A DNA stretch of 64,000 bases from CAVVEC01 sp963747105 (GTDB lineage Bacteria; Acidobacteriota; Terriglobia; Terriglobales; Acidobacteriaceae), in contig CAVVEC010000016.1 in the NCBI GenBank assembly GCA_963747105.1, positions 930,001 through 994,000 of the forward strand. Reading direction: 5' to 3'. The notes beneath the pieces were generated by a model. It was not told the origin of the DNA. It did not search any database and was given only the letters and a program-made list of their open reading frames with translations. Position numbers and translations under genes: made by a program. Below, one piece after another: positions 46,208 through 55,124 of this stretch (positions are counted from its first letter, which is position 1; each line of letters opens with the position of its first letter).

Positions 46208-46241
46208 CAGGGCTGCCGGATGTTCAGATCCGACAGCCCTG
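46208..46241 (-). terminator. Hairpin after the SBBP gene
   Basis: CAGGGCTG-C-CGGAT with its complement forms a stem of 13 pairs with one mismatch around a 6-base loop, 27 bases after the minus-strand stop. The following minus-strand sequence, TTCTGTCTT, is moderately T-rich. Confidence 0.6.
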
Positions 46242-46267
46242 GTTAATCAGCGGGAATGTCTTCCAGC

Positions 46268-49200
46268 TTACTGCACGTTCAGTGTCAACTGTGGAGCAGT
46301 CCCACCCTGTTGGAAACCGGTCGCAGTACCGGTTACGGTAATGGTGTAATTGCCGGACGGGGTACCACCACCACCACCCGTCGTTGAACTGCCGCCCGTG
46401 CCGCACGCCACCAGGAACATAAATCCCGATAGCACCATGCAGAGAAGGAGGAAACCAAGCAGTTTCTTCTTCCTCGACTTTGCACCAAATCCTGCGCCCA
46501 GGAATGCCATGCCCCCAATGGGCAAGAACGCTGCATAAATGAGCCCGGAGTGGTGGAACGGCGCCAGCGAACTGGACGGTCCGGTGGTGCTGACGGTGAG
46601 TGTGGATTTGCCGCTCGAATTGATCGTGCTGAACTTACATGTCGGCGCCAGACTTGCCGCCGGAATGACACTGCAGGCAAGCGTTACCCTGGTGGGATCG
46701 AAGCCACCGCTGGGCGTGATGGTGACGGTAGACTCGGACGAGCCTCCGGGTGCGACCGACGACGGTGACAAGGCCGTGGCTGAAATCGTAAAGCCCTGGA
46801 AAGTCGCCGTGACCGCCTGATTGGAGTTCAGAGTCACCGAGCAGGTTCCCGTGCCTGAGCAGCCGCCTCCGCTCCACCCGGTGAAGGTAGAGCCTGATTT
46901 TGCCGCTGCAGTGAGCGTCACTTTGGAGTTCACGGGGAAGCTGGCGGCGCAGATCCCTGAAAGGCAGTTAATCCCGCTAGGACTGCTGGTGACGGACCCG
47001 GAACCGATGACGGTCACTTGGAGGTTGGCCGAGACTGCACTGAACCCTACCGTTACAAATTGGTTGGAATTCAGGGTGACGGTACACGTCCCGGAACTCG
47101 GGCAGTTGTCTCCGCTCCAGCCGGTAAAAGCGGAATTCGCCGCCGGCGTAGCGGTAAGGGTGACGGCAGTGCCAGTCGGGAAGCTTGCCCCGCAGGGGTT
47201 GCCGGTGCAGTTCATGCCCGGCGGTTCGCTGGTCACCGTGCCCGATCCGGTACCGGTAAAGGTCACTTTGATGCCTTCGGTATTGGAGCCAAACATAGCG
47301 ACGAAGGAATCGGTGCAAACCACCTGTATGTCTTTTTGATCGCGATTCGGGACGGTGCACAGCGGCTGCTGGCTCACTCCGCCGTTGAGCGCTCCGTCAA
47401 TCACGGTGCCACTCAGCGGGGCCTGCACCGGGAAGTCGAGAGAGTTGGTGTCGCCAATCACGTAAATATTCTCGTTGCTGTCGATACTGACGAAACCGCC
47501 TAGAATGTCCTCATCGCCGGATCCCCCCAGGTAAGTCGAGAAGATCAGGCTCAGCATGGTCGAGTTTGGATCCCAATTCAACTCCGTGACAAAGGCATCA
47601 CTGTCGAATTGTCCGACGTTCCCACCGCCGAACTTCTGCTGCGATTGGTCCTGGACCGGGAAGTTCGTCGAGGACGTGGTACCGGTGACGTAAGAATTAT
47701 TGTTGGGGTCCACCACGATGCCGAGCCCCTCATCGAAGCCGTCCCCGCCCAGGTAAGTTGAATAGACCAGGGCAGATCCGTCGGGCGTCAGCGCGGTGAC
47801 GAACGCGTTTTGCACGCCGAGGAGGTTGCTTTGTCCGGGCAGAGCATATTGCACCGGGAACTGAGTGGACTCGGTCTTGCCGGTGATATACACGTTGCCT
47901 TGGACATCGCTGGTTAACGCGGTGCTGTTATCAAAGGACTCGCCACCCACGTAGGTCAGGAAAACGTATTGTGACGTATTGGTCGGATCGAAAGAGGCGA
48001 CCCAAGCATCATCTTCCGGCCCAAATGGGCCGTTGTTGCAGGTGCCGTCCGTACCGCATTGTGTGCGGAAAGCGCCGGCGGTCGCTGGGAGGTTGGTAGA
48101 TTGGGTCGAGCCGCCAACGTAGACGTGCCCTGTCGCCGCATTCCAGCTTATGCCGGTAGCCAGATCGAGACCGCTGCCGCCGATGTAGCTCAGGATCAGA
48201 AATGCGCTGCCATCGGACTTGACCTCACTCACGAAGCCGTCTCCGGAGCCGTTATAGCTGCTGCCCTGCGGCAGCGCATTGGCCACAGGCAGATCCGAGG
48301 AATGGGTCTCGCCGGCAACGTAGACATTCTCCGAAGAGTCCAGGCTTATGCCAAAGGCCACATCCGCGTCGCTGCCCCCGACATAAGTCGCCCAGGTGAT
48401 GGAAGATCCATCGAGCGGCAGCTTAACCACAAAACCATCCCTCACGCCGCCAAAGGTAGTTTGCGCCGCCCCTGGAGTGACCGGGAAATCGGTCGAGGTG
48501 GTGCCGCCGGTGATGTAGAGGCTGTGGGTATCGATGACAATCGCCTGATTGTAGTCGTTCGCCGAACCTCCAACGATCGTTGTATATCCCAGAGTTCCGG
48601 CGGCTGTGATTTGCGTGATATAGGCGTGGAATTTTTTGTTTAGCTTGCTGGCGCACGAACCGACGCAGCCTGGGAAGCTGCTCGAGGCGGTATCGCCGGT
48701 CACGTAGGCATTCCCTGCGGGATCCACGTTGATGCCGGTTGCCGCCTCCGCACCGCTCCCGCCGAGGTACGTCGCATAGGCAACGGCAATGGGAGGATCG
48801 ATCACCAGTTCCCGGCTGCGGTCGTAAGTGCCCAGCTCAAATGCGACCCGGTTGTCCTTCTTCACCACGAACCGCGCATCCACGAGTTGGCGAGCGCCGT
48901 TTTTCTCCTGATAAGCAACCGGTCGCACCAGCCGCAACTCGCCGGCGTCCGAGGTCAGAACCAGATCGCCCGCAGCGTCCTTGCTCATGCTCTTCGCGCC
49001 CTCAAAACCCAGTTCCATCTGGTTCGGATTTGCGCCCGGCTTGACCACCACATCGAACTCCACCTGCTGTGCGCCGTGGTAAATGACATCCACGCCGGGA
49101 TAGACATCCCGATAGTGCACGCGCGCGAACAGAGGAATGTTGCCGTGCCAATTCCGGGGATCGCGGCCGATGAAATAGTTGAGTTTCCCGGGTTCCTGTT

Positions 49201-49714
49201 CTTCCGCGGAGATCACCGGTTGCGGGTTGGCGCCCAGCATGGTCATCCGAATTACGGACCCGGTTTCGGAGGCGTCGACATCCTGAGAGGGGCTCAACTT
49301 CGCCGCAGGATCCATCTGCTTCTGCCTCGCCAGGTCCAGGGCAGTGGAATTCTCCGATCCCATCGGCAGAGTGAAGACCGCCTGGCTCGAGGTCAGGAAC
49401 AAGTCGGAGCCGTGCCAGTGGGCCATGTACTTGACTTGGGCATCGGTTTGACCTTGATTGGGCTGAAAGGCCAGAGGCAGATTGCCAAGGGCGCGCAGGG
49501 CTCGTTTCTTGCTTGCGGTCAGGCCTTTTGACGAGGCCGTGAAATTGGAATCCCCTGCCGCGATCGGCAATGCTTTCTGAGACGGGGAGCCAGAGTGTGC
49601 GCTGTTGGTGGCCGACTTGTCAGCCGCTGACAGCGGGGCGCACAGGCTCAGCAACACACACAGGGTGAGGGCAAAGGACACAGCTAAACTGGTCCGGGCA
49701 TCGGGGCACTTCAT
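46268..49714 (-). CDS. Large SBBP beta-propeller repeat protein with InlB-type repeats
   Basis: The 1148-residue exported protein has a signal peptide and an N-terminal domain typical of SBBP proteins (NLPLAFQPNQGQTDAQVKYM, RVHYRDVYPGVDVIYHG). About eight SBBP propeller repeats follow (YATYLGGSGAEAATGINVDP-like, each with DxxGNxYVTG). Two divergent InlB-type repeats (GTVTSEPPGMNCTGNPCGAS, FTGWSGDNCPSSGTCTVTL) and a hydrophobic C-terminal region with two helices and a GGGGG linker end the protein. Start 49714 is preferred to the ATG six bases upstream because AAGGAG is then nine bases away. It is probably a large surface protein; its ligand is unknown. Confidence 0.85.
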   Translation of the reverse strand: MKCPDARTSLAVSFALTLCVLLSLCAPLSAADKSATNSAHSGSPSQKALPIAAGDSNFTASSKGLTASKKRALRALGNLPLAFQPNQGQTDAQVKYMAHWHGSDLFLTSSQAVFTLPMGSENSTALDLARQKQMDPAAKLSPSQDVDASETGSVIRMTMLGANPQPVISAEEQEPGKLNYFIGRDPRNWHGNIPLFARVHYRDVYPGVDVIYHGAQQVEFDVVVKPGANPNQMELGFEGAKSMSKDAAGDLVLTSDAGELRLVRPVAYQEKNGARQLVDARFVVKKDNRVAFELGTYDRSRELVIDPPIAVAYATYLGGSGAEAATGINVDPAGNAYVTGDTASSSFPGCVGSCASKLNKKFHAYITQITAAGTLGYTTIVGGSANDYNQAIVIDTHSLYITGGTTSTDFPVTPGAAQTTFGGVRDGFVVKLPLDGSSITWATYVGGSDADVAFGISLDSSENVYVAGETHSSDLPVANALPQGSSYNGSGDGFVSEVKSDGSAFLILSYIGGSGLDLATGISWNAATGHVYVGGSTQSTNLPATAGAFRTQCGTDGTCNNGPFGPEDDAWVASFDPTNTSQYVFLTYVGGESFDNSTALTSDVQGNVYITGKTESTQFPVQYALPGQSNLLGVQNAFVTALTPDGSALVYSTYLGGDGFDEGLGIVVDPNNNSYVTGTTSSTNFPVQDQSQQKFGGGNVGQFDSDAFVTELNWDPNSTMLSLIFSTYLGGSGDEDILGGFVSIDSNENIYVIGDTNSLDFPVQAPLSGTVIDGALNGGVSQQPLCTVPNRDQKDIQVVCTDSFVAMFGSNTEGIKVTFTGTGSGTVTSEPPGMNCTGNPCGASFPTGTAVTLTATPAANSAFTGWSGDNCPSSGTCTVTLNSNQFVTVGFSAVSANLQVTVIGSGSVTSSPSGINCLSGICAASFPVNSKVTLTAAAKSGSTFTGWSGGGCSGTGTCSVTLNSNQAVTATFQGFTISATALSPSSVAPGGSSESTVTITPSGGFDPTRVTLACSVIPAASLAPTCKFSTINSSGKSTLTVSTTGPSSSLAPFHHSGLIYAAFLPIGGMAFLGAGFGAKSRKKKLLGFLLLCMVLSGFMFLVACGTGGSSTTGGGGGTPSGNYTITVTGTATGFQQGGTAPQLTLNVQ

Positions 49715-50188
49715 GGGCATAGACTCCTTAAACGCGCAAGATTTTAGAGGGGAGTTAATTTTCGGGGGATACTCCAGTCGGGTCGAGGGAGAGCTGGTGT
49801 TCAACCAGCGCCGACTTCTTATGACCTCTCAAAAACCGAGAGGTCGGTCGAGTTAGTATACCCGGCAAAAGGGTGTTCGTCAACTATCTGAAGTGAGTGC
49901 TTAGGCGACACTTTCGGGTGGAGGGTATGTCATTGATGCAGAACGCTTTTCCACCCTCTTTCGCCACTGCGAACAGGTCCTAGAGTCTGGCCTACGAGTA
50001 AAACCAAGGCAACGGGCGACCGCTGTTTCGCAGAGGACTGGTGTGCCGCCCTTCCCGCCAAGTTCGGGTGCAGACAGCCGCCCTCGCCTGCCCGGACCAG
50101 CGAAGCCTTTGGCGGGGTGGTGTTTGATAGGTCAGGGAATCTATACGGTACGATCACGTTCTATGGCAAGACGAACCGCCAAACGTCT
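49715..50188. other. Intergenic region with one perfect hairpin
   Basis: The only clear element is GACCTCTC/GAGAGGTC (49823-49845), 8-base arms around a 7-base loop, about 110 bases upstream of the SBBP gene. It may lie in that gene's leader or be an operator. No gene is supported here. Confidence 0.4.
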
Positions 50189-50216
50189 TTGCATAGCCGC
50201 TGCAAACATGTATACT
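50189..50216 (+). promoter_or_regulatory. Sigma-70 promoter of the pqq operon
   Basis: TTGCAT at 50189 and TATACT at 50211 are separated by 16 bases, one below the ideal spacing. Transcription would start near 50223, leaving a 27-base leader before pqqA. Confidence 0.6.
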
Positions 50217-50249
50217 GCCTTGGTCATTCGTTGATTGTGGGGATCACCT

Positions 50250-50327
50250 ATGCAATGGACAACGCCGCAGTTTGAAGAAGTCTGTTTGAATTGTGAGATC
50301 AATTCTTACGCCTCCGCTACGCTGTAA
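50250..50327 (+). CDS. pqqA: PQQ precursor peptide PqqA
   Basis: This 25-residue peptide is the substrate from which pyrroloquinoline quinone is built. Glu16 and Tyr20 (CEINSYASATL) are in the required E-x3-Y spacing; these two side chains become the PQQ skeleton. It starts MQWTTPQFEE, as PqqA peptides usually begin with M-x-W. Cys12 and Cys15 form a CxxC directly before the reactive Glu. A GGGGATC ribosome site precedes the ATG, and pqqB starts nine bases after the stop. Confidence 0.9.
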   Translation: MQWTTPQFEEVCLNCEINSYASATL

Positions 50328-50336
50328 GCTGTAGGG

Positions 50337-51260
50337 ATGCGCATAAGAATCCTGGGCTCGGCCGCCGGCGGTGGCTTTCCGCAATGGAATTGCAATTGCC
50401 GCAACTGCCATGCCTTGCGCGTCGGGGCCTTCCAGGGCAAGAGCCGCTCCCAAACTCAGGTTGTGGTCAGCCACGACGACTGCAATTGGTTTCTCCTAAA
50501 CGCTTCTCCTGATCTGCGCACGCAGATCGAGGCGACGCCTGCCCTGCATCCTCGTAAAGACGCACGCGCCTCGCCGATCGCCGGCGTCGTGCTCACCAGC
50601 GCCGATCTCGATCAGATTGTGGGCCTGCTGTCGCTGCGGGAGTTGCAGCCCTTCCGCGTGTACTGCACTTCTTCTATAAGGCGCATTCTGCAGGAAGACA
50701 ACACTGTCTTTGGGATGCTGAATCGCGTGCCAAACCAGGTTTCGTGGATCGAGATCCGTCCCGGCGAAAGCTTCGAACTAACTACCGGAAATGACTCGAA
50801 GCTGTCTTGCACGGTATTCTCTTTGGGAAACCGCTTTCCGGCGTATGTTTCGCCGGAACGGGCGGCCAGCCTCTCACCCGAGGAAGCCTTGCTGGGGTTA
50901 GTTGTTGGATCTGCTTCGGGCGGTAAGCTCGCTTATATGCCCACGGTTCCGGCTGCAGACGAGGCACTGTTGCAGCGCCTCGAACCAGCGGATCTGCTCC
51001 TGTTCGACGGCACCTTTTGGAGCGACGACGAACTGATTCAGGCGCAGGGAAGTGGCTCGACCGCGCGTAAAATGGGACACATCCCGGTTTCTGGGCCGGA
51101 AGGAAGCTTGCGCAAGCTGGCCGGATTGCAGCATCCCCGCAAGGTTTTTGTGCACGTGAACAACACTAACCCGATACTGGATGAATCCAGCGCTGAATAT
51201 CGCGAGGTTCGGGCGGCAGGCTGGGAGATTGCCGAGGACGGATGGAGCATCGAGCTGTAA
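50337..51260 (+). CDS. pqqB: PQQ biosynthesis protein PqqB
   Basis: PqqB is a metallo-beta-lactamase-fold hydroxylase acting on the PqqA-derived intermediate before PqqC. The 307-residue protein begins with the family signature MRIRILGSAAGGGFPQWNCN, followed by the cysteine pair CNCRNC. LNASPDLRTQIEATPALHP and the SADLDQIVGLLSLRELQPF motif follow, then KMGHIPVSGPEGSLRKL and KVFVHVNNTNPILDESS near the end. Length and motifs are normal. It starts nine bases after pqqA and is followed by pqqC after 46 bases. Confidence 0.93.
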   Translation: MRIRILGSAAGGGFPQWNCNCRNCHALRVGAFQGKSRSQTQVVVSHDDCNWFLLNASPDLRTQIEATPALHPRKDARASPIAGVVLTSADLDQIVGLLSLRELQPFRVYCTSSIRRILQEDNTVFGMLNRVPNQVSWIEIRPGESFELTTGNDSKLSCTVFSLGNRFPAYVSPERAASLSPEEALLGLVVGSASGGKLAYMPTVPAADEALLQRLEPADLLLFDGTFWSDDELIQAQGSGSTARKMGHIPVSGPEGSLRKLAGLQHPRKVFVHVNNTNPILDESSAEYREVRAAGWEIAEDGWSIEL

Positions 51261-51306
51261 CGATCGCTCGCGCCGACGGATATTTTGAACCAAGAAGGAC
51301 ACAAAG

Positions 51307-52065
51307 TTGAGATCTGCGGCTGAAATCACGCCCGATTCCGTTTTACTTTCCGCGGAGGAGTTGAAAGCTCGGCTGCGGCAAATCGGGGAAGAACGCTATC
51401 ACCATCGGCATCCTTTCCACCTCATGATGCATGAAGGTCAGTTAAGCCGCGGGCAGCTGCAGGCTTGGGCATTGAATCGCTACTACTATCAGAGCCGGAT
51501 TCCGATCAAGGATGCGATCATTCTTTCCCGCAGTGAAGATGCGGATTTTCGCCGCGCCTGGCGCAAGCGGGTCGTGGACCACGACGGTACGGCAACTCAA
51601 GAGGGCGGTATTGAGCGCTGGATTCGTCTGGCGGAGGCCACAGGTCTCGATCGCGATCGGGTTACGCGCTGCGATGAAGTGCTGCCTGCCGTGCGCTATG
51701 CCGTGGATGCTTATCTGGATTTGGTGAAGAACCGCGCTTTCCTGGAATCTGTCGCTTCTTCGCTCACCGAACTGTTTTCGCGTGACCTGATCGCGCTGCG
51801 CATGGATCGTTTGCGGCAGCACTACCCGTGGCTCTCCGGCGGGCTCGATTATTTTACGGCGCGTCTGGATCAGGCTCCGGAAGATGCGCGCTTTGCGTTG
51901 CAATGGGTGACGGAGCACGCGCAGACCCGATCCCAGCAGGAATTGGCGATCGCAGCCTTGCGAGCGAAGTGCGATATTCTCTGGGCGCAACTGGATGCGT
52001 TGCACTTTTCCTACGTGCAGCCGGGATGGCCGCCGCCCGGCGCCTTTCGGATACAGGAGTTTTGA
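51307..52065 (+). CDS. pqqC: Pyrroloquinoline-quinone synthase PqqC
   Basis: PqqC is a cofactorless oxidase that performs the final ring closure and eight-electron oxidation to PQQ. The 252-residue helical protein contains ERYHHRHPFHLMMHEGQLSR and LNRYYYQSRIPIKDAIILSR. It also has AYLDLVKNRAFLESVASSLTELFS and, near the C-terminus, LDALHFSYVQPGWPPPGAF. The His/Arg/Tyr active-site residues seen in the family are present. A TTG codon at 51307 begins the frame, and the stop overlaps the pqqD start region with two bases between. Confidence 0.93.
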   Translation: MRSAAEITPDSVLLSAEELKARLRQIGEERYHHRHPFHLMMHEGQLSRGQLQAWALNRYYYQSRIPIKDAIILSRSEDADFRRAWRKRVVDHDGTATQEGGIERWIRLAEATGLDRDRVTRCDEVLPAVRYAVDAYLDLVKNRAFLESVASSLTELFSRDLIALRMDRLRQHYPWLSGGLDYFTARLDQAPEDARFALQWVTEHAQTRSQQELAIAALRAKCDILWAQLDALHFSYVQPGWPPPGAFRIQEF

Positions 52066-52067
52066 TC

Positions 52068-52343
52068 GTGCCTGGCCCAGCCGACTCGAGCCAGCCTCGC
52101 TTTGCCTCGGGTTGCCGATGGGGCATTCAGGGCGAGGAGCGCGTGGTGCTTTTTCCCGAGGGTATGATCCGGGTGCAAGGGACCGGGCAGAATATCCTGG
52201 AACTCTGTGATGGGCAACGAACCGTTCAGGAAATCGTGACGCTACTGTTGGAGCGATACGACGGTGCCGATCCGGCGAAGATTCGCGAAGATGTAAGCCG
52301 TTTCCTCGAAGCTCTACAGCAGAAACGTATCATTGACTATTAA
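52068..52343 (+). CDS. pqqD: PQQ biosynthesis protein PqqD (peptide chaperone)
   Basis: PqqD binds the PqqA peptide and presents it to the radical SAM enzyme PqqE. The 91-residue protein has the RiPP-recognition winged-helix pattern: FASGCRWGIQGEERVVLFPEG, then GTGQNILELCDGQRTVQEIV, EDVSRFLEALQQKRIIDY. GTG at 52068 follows the pqqC stop by two bases, with AGGAG nine bases upstream. pqqE begins 42 bases after its stop. Confidence 0.9.
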   Translation: MPGPADSSQPRFASGCRWGIQGEERVVLFPEGMIRVQGTGQNILELCDGQRTVQEIVTLLLERYDGADPAKIREDVSRFLEALQQKRIIDY

Positions 52344-52385
52344 CTGCGGATTACTGACCGCGAGGATTACGACGGCGGACCACTG

Positions 52386-53465
52386 ATGATTTCCAACCCA
52401 CTGGCGCTGATTGCTGAGATCACGCATCGCTGCCCGCTGCATTGTGTCTACTGCTCCAACCCTTTGCAGATGGTGGCGGCGAGGACCGAACTGCCGACCG
52501 CAGGATGGATTCGCGTATTTCAGGAAGCCAGCCGCCTGGGAATTCTGCATCTTCACCTGACCGGCGGCGAACCGGTGGCGCGGGCCGACTTGAAGGAACT
52601 GGTAGAAGGCGCGCACGCTGCGGGACTCTATACCAACCTGATCACGTCGGGAATCGGCCTGCCGGAAACCCGGCTGGCCTCGTTGGTGGATGCCGGTCTC
52701 GACCACATTCAACTGAGTTTCCAGGAGGCGAAGGACGAACCGGCGAACTGGATTGCCGGGGCGAAGGCTCACGCCCACAAAGTCGCACTCTCGCGGGCGA
52801 TTCGAAAGTTTCGCATCGCCTTTACCGTGAATCTGGTGGTCCACCGTCAGAACCTGGATCATATCGAGGAGATGATTGCGTTTGCAGAACAGCTTGAGCC
52901 CGATCGTTTGGAGATTGCCCACGCCCAGTATTACGGCTGGGCGCTGAAAAATCGCGACACCCTGCTTCCCACCCGTGAGCAACTGGAGCGCTGCATCCCC
53001 ATTGTGGAAGCTGCGCAGGAACGGCTCACGGGCCGTGTGAGAATTGATTGTGTGGCGCCGGATTACTACGCTCGCTATCCGAAAGCTTGCATGGGCGGAT
53101 GGGGACGGCGGCTGATCCTGATTGATCCTTGCGGGCAGGCGTTGCCCTGCCATGCTGCCGGAGTGATTCCGGGAATGAAGTTCGACAACGTCCGGGAGCA
53201 TTCGCTGGAATGGATATGGAGAGAGTCCGCAGCTTTCCAGAGATTCCGGGGAGAGCAATGGATGCCCGAGCCATGTCGCAGTTGCGAACGCCGGACGGAG
53301 GATTACGGAGGCTGCCGATGCCAGGCATTCTTGATCACCGGAGACGCGAATGCTACCGATCCGGCCTGCTCGCTGGCACCTACTCATCATTTAATCGAAG
53401 ATGCTCGGCGCAGTGCTCAATCGAATAAGGTTCCGGTCTCGTGGTCCTACCGGGCGAATCCATGA
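52386..53465 (+). CDS. pqqE: Radical SAM enzyme PqqE
   Basis: PqqE forms the carbon-carbon crosslink between the Glu and Tyr side chains of PqqA. The 359-residue protein has the radical SAM cluster motif Cys16-x3-Cys20-x2-Cys23 (CPLHCVYC) and a GGEP motif (HLTGGEPVARADL). Its C-terminal SPASM domain has cysteines in ACMGGWGRR, LIDPCGQALPCHAAG and MPEPCRSCERRTEDYGGCRC for two more clusters. It ends in a four-base ATGA overlap with the SagB-like gene, so translation is probably coupled. Confidence 0.94.
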   Translation: MISNPLALIAEITHRCPLHCVYCSNPLQMVAARTELPTAGWIRVFQEASRLGILHLHLTGGEPVARADLKELVEGAHAAGLYTNLITSGIGLPETRLASLVDAGLDHIQLSFQEAKDEPANWIAGAKAHAHKVALSRAIRKFRIAFTVNLVVHRQNLDHIEEMIAFAEQLEPDRLEIAHAQYYGWALKNRDTLLPTREQLERCIPIVEAAQERLTGRVRIDCVAPDYYARYPKACMGGWGRRLILIDPCGQALPCHAAGVIPGMKFDNVREHSLEWIWRESAAFQRFRGEQWMPEPCRSCERRTEDYGGCRCQAFLITGDANATDPACSLAPTHHLIEDARRSAQSNKVPVSWSYRANP

Positions 53466-55009
53466 CCGCCAACCACAACGTGGAAGCTGCCCGCACCTAC
53501 CACGACGCCACCAAGCACTCCTACCAGAGCATCCGCCGCAACCCGCATGTCTTGGATTGGGCGAATCGGCCCGTGCCCTTCAAGATTTACCCCACGCTGG
53601 AGCCATTGCCCTTGCCCCGCGAGGTGCGTCAAACCGGGGTTGCTGCCCTCTCTGCAATCAGTGAGAGCATCCCGTCGCGGGCCGATGTCGTTCCCGATCT
53701 TGAGGCGGTGGCCCAGGTCCTCTACCTCTCCGCCGGTATTACGCGGCACAGGAAGTATCCCGGCGGCGAGATCTACTTTCGCGCCGCTGCTTGCACTGGA
53801 GCGCTCTACGAGGTCGAGCTCTACGTGATGTGCGGCGAATTGCCCAACCTGGAAGCCGGCGTGTACCACTTTGCTCCCGGCGTCTTCGGCTTGCAGAGAC
53901 TGCGCGCCGGAGACTATCGCCAGGCCCTGGTCGAAGCCACTGGCAGCGAGCCCGCGATGGCACACGCGCCGCTTGCGATCCTATGCACTTGTACCTACTG
54001 GCGCAACGCCTGGAAGTATCAGGCTCGCACCTATCGCCATTTCGGATGGGACAACGGGACGATGCTAGCCAATCTATTGGCCGTCGCCAGTGCGTTGGGG
54101 CTCCCGGCGAAGGTGGTGTGCGGCTTCGTGGACGCAAGAGTTAACCGTTTGGTGGATGTTGATGCCAATCGCGAGGTGGCATTCTCGCTTGTCGCCCTCG
54201 GTCATGTCTCAGCTCTTCCTCCTCAACCTCCTTCGGAAGCCGAGCCCCTTAGCTTGGAGACCGTTCCGCCGTCCCGGCGCGAAGTTGACTATCCGCTCAT
54301 GCGGGAAATGCACGCTGCCTCTTCGCTGCATTCGACCGAAGAAGTTGAAAGGTGGCGCGGCCACGCTGCGCAGGTCAGCTCTCCTCCTCCGACCGGGCTG
54401 ATGGTTCAGCTCCAGCCTTTTTCCGATGCGGACATTCCCTGCGATCCGGTCGAGCAGGTCATCTTGCGGCGCGGTTCCAGCCGCAAGTTCGCGCGGACGC
54501 CGATCAGTCTGGCGCAGCTCTCCACGATACTCGACAGGGCGACTCGCGGCGTGCCGGCGGATTTCCTCGATCCATTGGCAAGCCAACTCAACCAGCTTTA
54601 TCTGATCGCGCATGCGGTTGAAGGTCTCGATCCCGGAGCGTATTTCTTTCACCGGGACCGCAAAGTGCTAGAGCTCCTGAAGCCCGCAGATTTCCGCAAT
54701 CAAGCCGGTTATCTCGGATTGGAGCAGGCATTAGCCGCCGACGCCGCTGTGGACATCTTTTTCCTGGCCGACTTGCAGGTTATTTTGCAGGGTTTTGGCA
54801 ATCGCGGTTATCGCGCTGTGCAACTCGAAGCCGGTATTCTCGGCGGCAAGCTTTATCTCGGGGCGTACGCCCAGCGCTTGGGAGCCACCGGGCTCACCTT
54901 TTACGACGATGATGTGGTCCGCTTCTTCTCTCCGCACGCCGAAGGCAAGAGCGCGATTTTCCTGGTCGCTGTGGGTAAGACCGCCAAAGATGAAAGACAA
55001 CACTTGTAA
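53462..55009 (+). CDS. Double-domain SagB/ThcOx-type flavin dehydrogenase
   Basis: The 515-residue protein has two nitroreductase-fold halves. The first (about residues 30-260) includes DLEAVAQVLYLSAGITRHRK, AAACTGALYEVELYVMCGEL and a PAKVVCGFVDARVNRLVDVD stretch. The second (about 300-510) includes the classical entry motif VILRRGSSRKFARTPISL and QLEAGILGGKLYLGAYAQRLG, which is the FMN-binding helix region. Family members oxidise thiazolines and oxazolines in modified peptides (SagB, ThcOx) or reduce quinones and flavins. Its ATGA overlap with pqqE places it in the pqq operon, suggesting action on PqqA, a PQQ intermediate or another peptide, but this is inferred. The SagB-type double-domain form is known; the PQQ context is unusual. 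Confidence 0.82.
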   Translation: MTANHNVEAARTYHDATKHSYQSIRRNPHVLDWANRPVPFKIYPTLEPLPLPREVRQTGVAALSAISESIPSRADVVPDLEAVAQVLYLSAGITRHRKYPGGEIYFRAAACTGALYEVELYVMCGELPNLEAGVYHFAPGVFGLQRLRAGDYRQALVEATGSEPAMAHAPLAILCTCTYWRNAWKYQARTYRHFGWDNGTMLANLLAVASALGLPAKVVCGFVDARVNRLVDVDANREVAFSLVALGHVSALPPQPPSEAEPLSLETVPPSRREVDYPLMREMHAASSLHSTEEVERWRGHAAQVSSPPPTGLMVQLQPFSDADIPCDPVEQVILRRGSSRKFARTPISLAQLSTILDRATRGVPADFLDPLASQLNQLYLIAHAVEGLDPGAYFFHRDRKVLELLKPADFRNQAGYLGLEQALAADAAVDIFFLADLQVILQGFGNRGYRAVQLEAGILGGKLYLGAYAQRLGATGLTFYDDDVVRFFSPHAEGKSAIFLVAVGKTAKDERQHL

Positions 55010-55124
55010 TTCGGCCTGAATTCGGGGACGATCGCTTCTGCGAACCGCTGGCCCGCCCTCCAATCCGTTTCCGCACGGGGCGCAATCCGAATGTTATACT
55101 GCCGCGTCCCGGAGGAACAGAATT

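Noticed and set aside
46268..46700. PEP-CTERM-like sorting tail on the SBBP protein as exosortase substrate
   Set aside because: The C-terminal region has two hydrophobic stretches and a glycine linker but lacks a PEP-type motif with a terminal helix and basic end.
52314..53390. 358-codon minus-strand frame opposite pqqE
   Set aside because: The plus strand encodes an unmistakable radical SAM enzyme; the antisense frame has no recognisable features.
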